A stretch of 64,000 nucleotides of DNA. It comes from Brevibacillus brevis (GTDB lineage: Bacteria; Bacillota; Bacilli; Brevibacillales; Brevibacillaceae). Position numbers and translations under genes: made by a program. The notes beneath the pieces were generated by a model. The model searched no databases, was not told the DNA's origin, and worked only from the letters and a program-made list of their open reading frames with translations. Every line of letters starts with the position of its first letter. Positions within the stretch are counted from its first letter, which is position 1. This document shows, one piece after another, positions 1 to 7,642 of the stretch. Where the stretch lies: positions 422,001 to 486,000 of the forward strand of contig NZ_CP041767.1 of the NCBI RefSeq assembly GCF_022026395.1, written 5' to 3'.

Positions 1-239
1 AAGGACCTTACCCTGTGGGCACAACACAAGTACCAGATTTAATTAGTGCAACTGGTGAAAATGGTGTCAATGGATATGTAAAAGCCTCTGATTTGAATAC
101 AAATGTTTCTTCACCTGAAGAAGCCTATGCTTACCAGAAATCGATGGAGGAGCTCGGTTATAAATCAATACCTTTGTATAAATCAGATGGCAAAACTGTC
201 ATTGGAGAATTTAGACTGTATTCTTCAAGAAGGGATTAA
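1..239 (+). CDS. C-terminal part of a secreted/hypothetical protein (5' truncated by window edge)
   Basis: The frame is open from base 3 to a TAA at 237-239, so this is the tail of a longer gene that begins outside the window; the GTG at 15 is an internal codon rather than a convincing start. The visible ~78 residues form a module with the pattern PDLISA.G.NG..GYV.A.DL followed by IPLY..DG.T.IGEF. The next gene ends in the same module, so the two are tandem paralogues at least over this C-terminal region. In Bacillota this tail occurs at the end of assorted exported or membrane proteins, but I know of no assigned function. The N-terminal part is not visible. Confidence 0.7.
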   Translation, partial: GPYPVGTTQVPDLISATGENGVNGYVKASDLNTNVSSPEEAYAYQKSMEELGYKSIPLYKSDGKTVIGEFRLYSSRRD

Positions 240-285
240 TGTAACACAACATAAATCCAACTAAATATGGTGAGGAGAGCGAAAA

Positions 286-1068
286 GTGAAAAAGAGCAAT
301 ATCTTATTAGGCTCAGCTTTGTCATTGTTTCTGATAACCACACCAGCATCCGCAGACACTTCTTCAGATCCGTATAATGTAACGGTAAAGGGAATTGACT
401 ATTCGTTTACATCTGCAGTATGGGAGCGTTTTGGGACGGGTGGACGTGATGATTCAGTGGAAGCCGTTGTCTCTATCGATACCGCTCGGAGTGTACCTAT
501 CGGTTATATGGGTGGACAAGCATTTCTGTATGATGATAATGGAACTTTGAAAACAGCAAGTAGTATGGAGTACAATGACTCCAAAGTTGCAGGTTGGATT
601 GGATATTCCCCTCGTATAATAACTCCTGGAAGATACTATGCCCAAAGTAGAGCGGAGTTCTATAATGGGAATGGATATACCAAAGTGACTGGATATAAAT
701 CTCCCAAACAAGAACTAATAGGGTCTTCTTTTGCAAAAGAAACTGAAACTTCACCAATTATAGAGGAATTGCTATCACGGGATGAATACGATGTAAACGA
801 GAACGGCGAAACTTACGGTTCTGGATTGTCTGAAGAGTCAGTAGGCGAATTCCCAGATCTGATTTCTGCGGTCGGCACAAATGGGGAAGAAGGGTACGTA
901 CGAGCAGAGGATTTAACCCCAAAAGTCAAGACAATTCAAGAAGCGCTTGAACAGAATCACGATAAGGGCAATGTTCAAATTATCCCCCTTTATGACGTGG
1001 ATGGAGAAACTCAAATTGGAGAATTTGAATTGATCTCCAATCATGAGGCAATCGAGGATAAAGAATAA
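286..1068 (+). CDS. Secreted hypothetical protein with C-terminal PDLISA/IPLYD module
   Basis: 260 residues starting at GTG 286 behind the ribosome-binding sequence GGTGAGGAG. Residues 1-23 are a signal peptide (basic MKKSN, hydrophobic core, cut near ASA-D), so the product is exported. The mature N-terminal half (about 25-150) is rich in Tyr, Gly and Ser and looks like a beta-type extracellular domain. The last ~65 residues repeat the module seen in the preceding gene (PDLISAVGTNG, then IPLYDVDGETQIGEF). No catalytic motif is recognised. An intrinsic terminator follows 60 bases after the stop, which closes the tandem pair. Function unknown. Confidence 0.75.
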   Translation: MKKSNILLGSALSLFLITTPASADTSSDPYNVTVKGIDYSFTSAVWERFGTGGRDDSVEAVVSIDTARSVPIGYMGGQAFLYDDNGTLKTASSMEYNDSKVAGWIGYSPRIITPGRYYAQSRAEFYNGNGYTKVTGYKSPKQELIGSSFAKETETSPIIEELLSRDEYDVNENGETYGSGLSEESVGEFPDLISAVGTNGEEGYVRAEDLTPKVKTIQEALEQNHDKGNVQIIPLYDVDGETQIGEFELISNHEAIEDKE

Positions 1069-1126
1069 GAGACTTGAAAATAAATAGGCCAGAGTGCTGA
1101 AACGCTCTTGCTACAACAAGTCCAAG

Positions 1127-1157
1127 GACGACCCCCATACGGGGTCGTCTTTTTTTG
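1127..1157 (+). terminator. Intrinsic terminator
   Basis: An 8-bp GC-rich stem (ACGACCCC / GGGGTCGT) with a 5-base loop is followed by a run of seven T. It ends the secreted-protein pair and separates it from the oxidase operon. Confidence 0.9.
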
Positions 1158-1168
1158 TGTCGAACCTG

Positions 1169-1184
1169 TGACCAAAAATGGTCA
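1169..1184. promoter_or_regulatory. Perfect 16-bp palindrome upstream of cytochrome oxidase operon
   Basis: TGACCA-AAAA-TGGTCA is a perfect dyad 154 bases before the first oxidase start codon. Its 6-4-6 geometry resembles binding sites of dimeric helix-turn-helix regulators, for example of the CRP/FNR class, but the half-site is not the FNR one. A role in controlling the oxidase operon is inferred from position only. No clear -35/-10 pair was identified between here and the first gene. Confidence 0.35.
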
Positions 1185-1322
1185 TAAAACGGTCGAAATC
1201 AGGGGTTTCCCGGAACATTTTAGGGGATTTCCCCGAATTACTTCCAAGGGGTTCCAGCGTTAGAATGAAGGCGTGAAAACTACACCGCGCCCATGAGGCA
1301 CGTAGGAAAGGAGATGAGCGCG

Positions 1323-1490
1323 ATGGAGACGCAAGTTGACAAGGCGGAGAAAGGCAAGAAATTAAAATCCAGCAAGCTGCAAACGGAACAGGAAGACTTG
1401 AAGGGAACGTTTGTCGCGGTTCTGATCGTCGGAGGTATCATTCTAGTCGGTTGGTTGGGTGTATTCGGGCTTTTTCTGGATAGGGCGTAA
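1323..1490 (+). CDS. Cytochrome c oxidase subunit IIa (ba3-type, small subunit)
   Basis: 55 residues if translation starts at ATG 1323, nine bases after AAAGGAG; upstream in-frame ATGs at 1293 and 1314 are badly placed relative to that ribosome-binding site. The protein has a charged N-terminal stretch (KAEKGKKLKSSK) and one membrane helix (about residues 28-51, ending GLFLDRA). Position just before subunits II and I, small size and single helix match subunit IIa of ba3-type (B-family) haem-copper oxidases, where this helix occupies the place of the missing first helix of subunit II. The call rests mainly on context. Confidence 0.7.
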   Translation: METQVDKAEKGKKLKSSKLQTEQEDLKGTFVAVLIVGGIILVGWLGVFGLFLDRA

Positions 1491-1513
1491 TAAGGAAGTA
1501 AAGGAGGGTACTT

Positions 1514-1981
1514 ATGCATTTGCATCGATATGAAAAAATCTGGTTGATGCTTGGCGCAGGCGGTTTGGCCTTATTTATTGTATTGTTGTGCGTCAATGCG
1601 TTTGCCATGGGGATGGCTCCGCCAAGTAATATGGAAATGATTGATCCGGAGAAGGTTACGGAGACGCCTCCTTTTGATAAACCAGGTTTGAAACAGGTGG
1701 GGGACAACGAATACGACGCTTATATGACAGCATTTGCGTTCGGCTTCTCTCCGACCAAGATGGAAATACCAGTTGGCGCAACGGTGAATTTCCACGTTAC
1801 GAGTCCAGACGTTATTCACGGATTCCAGATTCCAGAGACCAACATTAATTTCATGGTTCTGCCTGGACACATCAGTTCGGCGACACACACGTTTGACGAG
1901 CCAGGTGAGTATTTGATCCTTTGTAACGAATACTGTGGCGCAGGTCATCAGGTTATGGCGACCACGATTATTGTGAAATAA
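1514..1981 (+). CDS. cbaB: Cytochrome c oxidase subunit II, ba3-type, CuA
   Basis: 155 residues, start preceded by AAGGAGG. One N-terminal membrane helix (about 10-32) anchors a cupredoxin domain facing outside. The complete CuA ligand set is visible: His102, then Cys137, Glu139, Cys141, His145 and Met148 in the motif CNEYCGAGHQVM. It accepts electrons from cytochrome c and passes them to subunit I. The length is typical of the short ba3 subunit II, about half that of aa3 subunit II. It lies between subunits IIa and I in one operon. Confidence 0.9.
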   Translation: MHLHRYEKIWLMLGAGGLALFIVLLCVNAFAMGMAPPSNMEMIDPEKVTETPPFDKPGLKQVGDNEYDAYMTAFAFGFSPTKMEIPVGATVNFHVTSPDVIHGFQIPETNINFMVLPGHISSATHTFDEPGEYLILCNEYCGAGHQVMATTIIVK

Positions 1982-1996
1982 AGGTAGGTGAATCCT

Positions 1997-3670
1997 ATGG
2001 TAATCGAACGGAAGATGGACGATACACTCCCACATGTTCCGGTTCAGCGTTCTGCGGCAACGCTTAGTTTAGCCTATGTGTGGGTAGCTTATATTGCATT
2101 CGGATTGGCAGCTGTGGCAGGGATGGTACAGGGCATGGTTCGCGGTGGAATCATGGAACTGCCGAGCTGGACAAATTACTATCAAATTTTGACTGCCCAT
2201 GGCGTGTTGATGGCACTTATTTTTACCACGTACTTCATCGTCGGATTTATATTCTCAGGAGTTGCCCGCACGACAGGTGGTTCCTTGCACGGAGCCGCTC
2301 TGAAATTCGGATGGGCAGGCTGGATTCTCATGACGCTAGGGACGTTGATGGCTGTTGTCACCATTCTGTTGAATGAAGCCTCTGTCCTTTATACGTTCTA
2401 CGCACCACTGAAAGCATCTCCGTACTTTTACATTGGTTCTGCCTTGCTCGTAGTAGGTAGCTGGCTAGCTGGATTCGGTGTTTTTGCCAGCTATCGCAAA
2501 TGGAAACGTGAAAATAAAGGGAAAACGTCTCCGCTCTTCCTCTACATGGGGGTTACTACTTACATCCTGTGGATTACTGCTACGATTCCTGTAGCGGTGG
2601 AGGTCCTGTTCCAACTCATCCCGTGGTCACTCGGGCTGGTGCCAACGATTAATGTCATGCTCAGCCGTACGCTGTTCTGGTTTTTCGGACATCCGCTCGT
2701 TTATTTCTGGCTATTGCCTGCTTATATGGCATGGTATGTATGTTTACCAAGAATCATTGGCGGTCACATCTTCAGTGACTCGCTCAGTAGACTCGCTTTT
2801 ATCTGCCTGCTGCTGTTCTCGATCCCTGTCGGGTTCCACCACCAATTGATGGAGCCGGGAATCTCACCAGCTTGGAAAATGATTCACGTTACACTGACGT
2901 TGATTGTTGTAATCCCATCACTGATGACAGCATTTTCGATGTTTGCCATCTTTGAAACGACTGGACGTAAAAAAGGCGGAGTTGGACTTTTCGGTTGGTT
3001 CAAGAAACTGCCTTGGACAGACGTACGTTTCTTTGCTCCTTTTGTAGGGATGCTGTTCTTCATTCCTGGCGGAGCTGGGGGAATTATTAACGCAAGTAAC
3101 CAGATTAACGCGGTCGTTCACAATACGATTTGGGTTACCGGTCACTTCCACATCACGGTAGGGGCAGCTGTTGCGCTCACCTTCTTCGGTGTCACCTTTT
3201 GGCTGATTCCAGCATTGACCGGACGGAAGTTGACCAAGACTGCGAATCGGATGGCAATGGTGCAAACGGTATTCTGGGCAGTAGGAATGTTCTTGATGTC
3301 GCTCGCCATGCACACAATGGGCTTGCAAGGAGCGCCACGACGCACAGACTACACAACGTATATGGATCACCCGTTAGCTCTGGGCTGGATGGATTACCAG
3401 CGCGTGATGGCTTTCGGTGGAGGACTGTTGTTCGTATCTGCGATTCTCTTGATCCTGATCTTGCTGTACCTGACGTTCTACGCACCAAAAGGGAATACAG
3501 AATATCCGATTGCCGAGACAGAGACAACGCAAGAAGTTCCAAAAATTTTGGAACGCTGGCCAGTTTGGATCGGATTGGTTGCCTTCCTGATTATTCTCGC
3601 GTACGGTTATCCGATTTTGCAACAAATTCAGCACCAGGCACCAGGCTCGCCGCCTTTTGTGACTTGGTAA
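1997..3670 (+). CDS. cbaA: Cytochrome c oxidase subunit I, ba3-type
   Basis: 557 residues from ATG 1997; the in-frame GTG at 1988 lies inside the ribosome-binding region AAGGTAGGTG and is not used here. This is a polytopic haem-copper oxidase catalytic subunit that reduces O2 to water and pumps protons. Visible ligand regions include the low-spin haem His in TAHGVLMALIF, the CuB region WFFGHPLVYFWLLP and HHQ, and TGHFHIT for the haem a3/haem b ligands. The length and sequence style fit the B family (ba3) rather than aa3. An Sco-type CuA assembly protein is encoded 50 kb away at 51819. Confidence 0.92.
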   Translation: MVIERKMDDTLPHVPVQRSAATLSLAYVWVAYIAFGLAAVAGMVQGMVRGGIMELPSWTNYYQILTAHGVLMALIFTTYFIVGFIFSGVARTTGGSLHGAALKFGWAGWILMTLGTLMAVVTILLNEASVLYTFYAPLKASPYFYIGSALLVVGSWLAGFGVFASYRKWKRENKGKTSPLFLYMGVTTYILWITATIPVAVEVLFQLIPWSLGLVPTINVMLSRTLFWFFGHPLVYFWLLPAYMAWYVCLPRIIGGHIFSDSLSRLAFICLLLFSIPVGFHHQLMEPGISPAWKMIHVTLTLIVVIPSLMTAFSMFAIFETTGRKKGGVGLFGWFKKLPWTDVRFFAPFVGMLFFIPGGAGGIINASNQINAVVHNTIWVTGHFHITVGAAVALTFFGVTFWLIPALTGRKLTKTANRMAMVQTVFWAVGMFLMSLAMHTMGLQGAPRRTDYTTYMDHPLALGWMDYQRVMAFGGGLLFVSAILLILILLYLTFYAPKGNTEYPIAETETTQEVPKILERWPVWIGLVAFLIILAYGYPILQQIQHQAPGSPPFVTW

Positions 3671-3682
3671 GACGATACGTAC

Positions 3683-3729
3683 GAAAAAAGCCGCTCATTC
3701 CGTTTGGAAGCGAGCGGCTCTCCTTTTTT
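3683..3729. terminator. Bidirectional intrinsic terminator
   Basis: Stem AGCCGCTC / GAGCGGCT with A-run on the left and T-run on the right, so it can end the oxidase operon on the plus strand and the small minus-strand gene that stops at 3728. Confidence 0.85.
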
Positions 3730-3832
3730 AAAAAAACTCTAGCGCTGCCAATTCGGTAAAGGCAAGAATCAGATACCCAATTGCCAAAAGCCATAGGGCG
3801 AGAATTCTGAGGTCTTCCTCTTCAAATGGCAT
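3728..3832 (-). CDS. 34-residue single-helix membrane peptide
   Basis: A short frame on the minus strand begins with ATG at 3832 behind an excellent ribosome-binding site (AAAAAGGAGGAG, 5-base spacer). The product starts MPFEEEDLRILALW, continues with one hydrophobic helix (about residues 10-27) and ends LEFF. The stop abuts a bidirectional terminator. The acidic N-terminus plus single helix suggests a small membrane protein. Function unknown; it faces the cytochrome oxidase operon tail-to-tail, so a link to it is possible but unproved. Confidence 0.65.
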   Translation of the reverse strand: MPFEEEDLRILALWLLAIGYLILAFTELAALEFF

Positions 3833-3893
3833 ACAACTCCTCCTTTTTCTCTTGTTAGCACAGCATATTCAAGAGGGAGGGCATTGGTTTAGC

Positions 3894-4649
3894 TTATGGC
3901 TCGTATATCATCTTGCGAGTCATTCCGCCATCTACAATCAGCTCAGTACCCGTAATGAAATCGTTGTCCTTTTGCGTCAAAAATAGACACGCACGGGCAA
4001 TATCATCGGGTGTTCCTACGCGACCTGCCGGATGCTGGGCATGATCACCGGGACGAAGAGCGGCATAATCGCGGTGTTCAATCCAGCCGGGAGAGATCGC
4101 GTTGACCCGAATCCCATCGGGGCCGAGTGAGACACCAAGCGCATGTGTTAAGGATAAAATACCTCCTTTGGAAGCCGCGTATGCCTCCGAGTGTGGCTCA
4201 GACATATGTGCCCGCGTCGAACAAAGATTAATGATTGCACCTCCACCATGGCGACGCATGATTTTGGCTGCTTCTCTCGATGCGAGAAAAACACTTCGCA
4301 AATTTGTGTTCAAGATATGGTCCCATGCTTCCACGGTCAGTTCATAGGGAGATTCCCATACGGACAAGCCCGCGTTGTTGATCAAAACATCGAGCCGCCC
4401 CCAGCGTTCATCGACGGTTCTCATCAACTGTTCGATTTGCGCTGGTACGCTGACGTCGATGTGCTCGAAGTGTGCCGTGCCTTTCACTGCTTCTGTCGTG
4501 TTGATTAGCGAGGCCGTTTCTTCTCCCGCTGCGCGATTGTACTCGGCGATGACGACATTTGCTCCTTCGGCAGCATACATGGTGGCCACAGCCCGTCCGA
4601 TGCCTTGGCCACCGCCAGTGACGATGACAATGTTATCCGTGTATTTCAT
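3894..4649 (-). CDS. SDR-family NAD(P)-dependent oxidoreductase
   Basis: 251 residues from ATG 4649, chosen because TTGGAGGC lies eight bases upstream; the upstream in-frame extension is hydrophobic noise. Classical short-chain dehydrogenase: nucleotide-binding TGGGQGIG at 11-18, NNAG at 91-94, and catalytic Ser144, Tyr157 and Lys161 (YAASK). The glycine-rich motif and an acidic residue at the end of the second strand (E36) favour NAD(H). The C-terminal TELIVDGGMT is typical of the family. Substrate cannot be told. Divergent from the nitroreductase gene, with 127 bases between starts. Confidence 0.85.
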   Translation of the reverse strand: MKYTDNIVIVTGGGQGIGRAVATMYAAEGANVVIAEYNRAAGEETASLINTTEAVKGTAHFEHIDVSVPAQIEQLMRTVDERWGRLDVLINNAGLSVWESPYELTVEAWDHILNTNLRSVFLASREAAKIMRRHGGGAIINLCSTRAHMSEPHSEAYAASKGGILSLTHALGVSLGPDGIRVNAISPGWIEHRDYAALRPGDHAQHPAGRVGTPDDIARACLFLTQKDNDFITGTELIVDGGMTRKMIYEP

Positions 4650-4697
4650 CGAGAGTGCCTCCAAACAATAGGGTATGAAGCAAAATGTAAAAATTAA

Positions 4698-4726
4698 TTG
4701 CAAAATGTTTGTAACGATAATAAAGT
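4698..4726 (+). promoter_or_regulatory. Candidate sigma-A promoter for nitroreductase gene
   Basis: TTGCAA at 4698-4703, a 17-base spacer and TAAAGT at 4721-4726, 50 bases before the nitroreductase start codon. Confidence 0.45.
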
Positions 4727-4776
4727 AAGTAGTATCTTTTTAACAGCGTACTATACCGTATGGAGGAGATTCAACC

Positions 4777-5409
4777 ATGAATTCAGAACTGAAAATTACC
4801 GCTGAACAGGTAATGGAAGCCCGTCACAGCGTGCGTAAATACGACCCGAATGAAAAAATTCCACAAGGCGAGCTGAACGAAATCCTGCGTCTTGCAGCAA
4901 GTGCGCCATCGTCTTGGAACTTGCAGCATTGGCGTTTTCTCGTCGTGACCGATCCTGCTATCAAAGAAAAACTGCTCCCAATCGCTTACAACCAGCAGCA
5001 GGTAGTGGATGCTTACGCTACGATCATCATTCTCGGCGATCTGGAGGCTTACAAGTCTGCTCGCCCTGTTTATGATGAAGCATTGGCAAAAGGTTACGTT
5101 ACAGAGCAAGTACGGGAGACCATGATCGCGCAAATCGAAGGGGCTTACAATAACAACCCGGAAATCGCGCGCGATGAAGCAATCCGTAATTCGTCCTATG
5201 CAGCGATGCAGCTCATGCTGGCGGCAAAAGCAAAAGGATACGACACGTGCCCGATGGGTGGATACAACCGTGATGCGCTCATTAAAGAGCTGAACATCCC
5301 ATCCCGCTATTTGCCAACACTCATGCTGACTTTGGGGAAAGCAAGCGTGCAAGCTTATTCGACTTCCCGTTTTGGTCTGGATCAGTTGGTCATTCAAAAC
5401 AGCTTCTAA
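4777..5409 (+). CDS. Nitroreductase family protein (YdgI-like)
   Basis: 210 residues, start behind GGAGGAG. The N-terminal RHSVRKYDP and the segment APSSWNLQHWRF are hallmarks of FMN-dependent nitroreductases, which reduce nitro compounds, quinones or flavins with NAD(P)H as homodimers in the cytosol. A second FMN-site region, YDTCPMGGYNRDAL, is also present. Overall layout matches B. subtilis YdgI/YodC-type proteins as I recall them. Single-gene transcript: own candidate promoter and a terminator just after the stop. Confidence 0.85.
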   Translation: MNSELKITAEQVMEARHSVRKYDPNEKIPQGELNEILRLAASAPSSWNLQHWRFLVVTDPAIKEKLLPIAYNQQQVVDAYATIIILGDLEAYKSARPVYDEALAKGYVTEQVRETMIAQIEGAYNNNPEIARDEAIRNSSYAAMQLMLAAKAKGYDTCPMGGYNRDALIKELNIPSRYLPTLMLTLGKASVQAYSTSRFGLDQLVIQNSF

Positions 5410-5426
5410 TATCGTGTACTAACAGC

Positions 5427-5477
5427 AAAAAACTCATCCACGCCTCATTTTCAATGCGGCAAGGGTGAGTTTTTTTG
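5427..5477. terminator. Bidirectional intrinsic terminator
   Basis: Stem ACTCATCC / GGGTGAGT with A-run left and T-run right. It ends the nitroreductase gene and, on the other strand, the two-component operon. Confidence 0.8.
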
Positions 5478-5515
5478 CAATATCTTCTCCAGGAGAGCAA
5501 CCCGCTCTTCCTGCC

Positions 5516-6910
5516 TTATTGATTCGCCAACAACGGTAAATCCACCATAATCGATGTTCCTTGACCAAGGGCACTGCTAACCGAAAACCTCCCGGCATGG
5601 AGTTGAATGATCTCTTTGCAGATTGCCAATCCCAAACCACTGCCGGAGAGCTTGGAGCGCCCCTTGAAAAACTTTTCTGTGACATGTGGCAGGTCTTCCG
5701 GGTTAATGCCTTCACCAGTATCCGTGACGGTGACAAGGAGCCTATCGCCTGACAAAGAAGCTGCGATGACGATCGAGCCATTTTGTGGCGTGAATTTTAA
5801 CGCGTTGTCCAATAGATTCACAAATACTTGCTTCAGCCGATTCGGGTCTCCCATAACTATGAGTGGAGTAGGGGGAGTCTCCAGTTTCAACTCGATTTGT
5901 TTGGCGTTGGCACGTACTGAAAATTGAAGATGCAAATCATGAAGAAGATCCCGGACATCCATACGTTCTCGAGACAATTTCATCTCACCGGATTGAAACT
6001 TCGAGAAATCGAGTAATTCCTCGACCAGACCAATCAGACGATCTGTCTCCTTGGAGATGACTTCCAGACCGAGCATTGTCTCTTCAGGTTCTTCCAAACC
6101 ACCCGAAATGAGTGTTTCGCCCCACCCTTTAATCGACGTAAGTGGGGTACGCAGCTCATGGGAGACCGAGGAGATGAAGTCATTTTTCAGTTTTTCGTTT
6201 TTCCCTATCTCCGTTGCCATGTAATTGAAAGTATCTGCGAGGGTTCCTACCTCATCATCGAATCGTTTTGGTGCGCGGACAGCGAAATTTCCTTCCGCCA
6301 TTTGTTTGGCCGCACTCGTTAAATCTTCAATAGGGTCGACGATTCGTTTTGCCATGAGCAGGCTGAGTGCAAAAGCAAGGACGACTACGCCTGTCCCAAC
6401 GCCAGCGCCGTACAAGGCAATGCGATTTACTGCTTGATAGAGCGGTTCAGCAGAGATCGTGTACCGAAGAACGCCTACAAATTCTCCGCTGTACGTAAGC
6501 GGATTGGACACCGCGATGACACGCTCCCGCGATTGTGGACTTTTCCCGATGTAGAGACCACTTTGTCCCTTGAGCGCATCCATGACGTCAGGGGTATTGA
6601 TGATCTCGCTGGTCTGAAAGCCGTAGGAGTTGAGAATGACTTTTCCTCCCGGGTCCAAGACCTCAATTTTGGCGTATTCCTGATTCGAAACATTCTCCAA
6701 AATGTAACGTGCTTTGTCTTTTAACCGATAGCCAGTGGCGTACTTGTTAATAAAATTGGTGAAGGTCGTGCTGCGGGTCACTAACGCTTCGGTCGCAGTC
6801 CCGATGTAATATGTATGAACGGCCCAGTAAAACAGTCCTTCCAAAAGCAGCACGATCAGAAGGAGGATCAGGCCGAAATGAAGAACCAGCCTACTCTTAA
6901 TGCCTTTCAT
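5516..6910 (-). CDS. Two-component sensor histidine kinase
   Basis: 464 residues from ATG 6910 (GAAAGGA seven bases upstream); the start overlaps the end of the response-regulator gene by 14 bases, showing translational coupling. Membrane helices at about 8-31 and 166-187 bracket a ~135-residue extracellular sensor domain. HAMP follows at ~188-240, the phospho-acceptor His251 lies in SSVSHELRTPLTSIKGW, and the ATPase domain has NLLDNALKF, DTGEGI and GSGLGLAIC. Orthodox PhoR/WalK-type kinase. The signal is unknown; the upstream lipoprotein gene in the same operon may take part in sensing. Confidence 0.92.
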   Translation of the reverse strand: MKGIKSRLVLHFGLILLLIVLLLEGLFYWAVHTYYIGTATEALVTRSTTFTNFINKYATGYRLKDKARYILENVSNQEYAKIEVLDPGGKVILNSYGFQTSEIINTPDVMDALKGQSGLYIGKSPQSRERVIAVSNPLTYSGEFVGVLRYTISAEPLYQAVNRIALYGAGVGTGVVVLAFALSLLMAKRIVDPIEDLTSAAKQMAEGNFAVRAPKRFDDEVGTLADTFNYMATEIGKNEKLKNDFISSVSHELRTPLTSIKGWGETLISGGLEEPEETMLGLEVISKETDRLIGLVEELLDFSKFQSGEMKLSRERMDVRDLLHDLHLQFSVRANAKQIELKLETPPTPLIVMGDPNRLKQVFVNLLDNALKFTPQNGSIVIAASLSGDRLLVTVTDTGEGINPEDLPHVTEKFFKGRSKLSGSGLGLAICKEIIQLHAGRFSVSSALGQGTSIMVDLPLLANQ

Positions 6911-7604
6911 CTGGGACGTCCTTTCGCCACAGGTAGCCATACCCCCAGACAGTCTCCAGGAAAGCTGGATGAGCCGGATCGTCCTCGATTTTTTGCCGGA
7001 TTCGGCGGATATTCACATCAACGATTTTTAAGTCCCCGACAAAAAATTGACCCCAAACTGCTGTCAAAATCTCGTCTCGACTGATGGCTTTGTTCGCATT
7101 TTCAGCGAGTAATTTGATGATGGCAAATTCTTTTGGCGTGAGGTCAATTTCTTGTTCCACCCGAATCAGCTTCCGTTCATCTAGCAATAGCCTGAAGGGG
7201 GCAATGTTAATTTCATTTTTGTCCTCAGCCTCAGGAATGGGTGTCAATCTTCGTTGCAACGCTTTGACACGGGCCAGCAGTTCCGCAGGGCTAAATGGCT
7301 TGGAGACGTAATCGTCCGCCCCGAATTCGAGACCCATGACTTTGTCCAACTCCTGGCTTTTCGCCGTCAACATAATGATCCCGAGGCGCGGATATTTTTT
7401 TCGTAGCTGCCCGCATACTTCGAAGCCATCAATGCCGGGGAGCATGACGTCGAGAATCGCGATGACGATGTCCGATTGTTGATCTGCGAGATCAAGTGCC
7501 TCTTCTCCGGTCCCAGCCTCGATTACCTCATAGCCCTCGCGCTTGAGATTGATGCGCACAAAATCCCGGATGGATTTCTCGTCTTCCAGTAATAGAACCT
7601 TCAT
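6897..7604 (-). CDS. OmpR-family response regulator
   Basis: 235 residues. The receiver domain (1-115) has the acidic pocket ED at 7-8, phosphorylatable Asp52 in ILDVMLPGIDG and the conserved Thr/Lys (MLTAK, VSKPF). A C-terminal winged-helix DNA-binding domain (~130-230) contains the family's LTPKEFAIIKLL and VWGYGYLWRK. It is the partner of the overlapping histidine kinase and lies downstream of a lipoprotein gene, 38 bases apart. Confidence 0.93.
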   Translation of the reverse strand: MKVLLLEDEKSIRDFVRINLKREGYEVIEAGTGEEALDLADQQSDIVIAILDVMLPGIDGFEVCGQLRKKYPRLGIIMLTAKSQELDKVMGLEFGADDYVSKPFSPAELLARVKALQRRLTPIPEAEDKNEINIAPFRLLLDERKLIRVEQEIDLTPKEFAIIKLLAENANKAISRDEILTAVWGQFFVGDLKIVDVNIRRIRQKIEDDPAHPAFLETVWGYGYLWRKDVPDERH

Positions 7605-7642
7605 AGGGCAAATCTCCTTGATAAGGATTTACTATTTCACTT

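Noticed and set aside
1571..2035. 154-codon minus-strand frame opposite oxidase subunit II
   Set aside because: Shadow of the plus-strand cytochrome oxidase gene, with unnatural composition.
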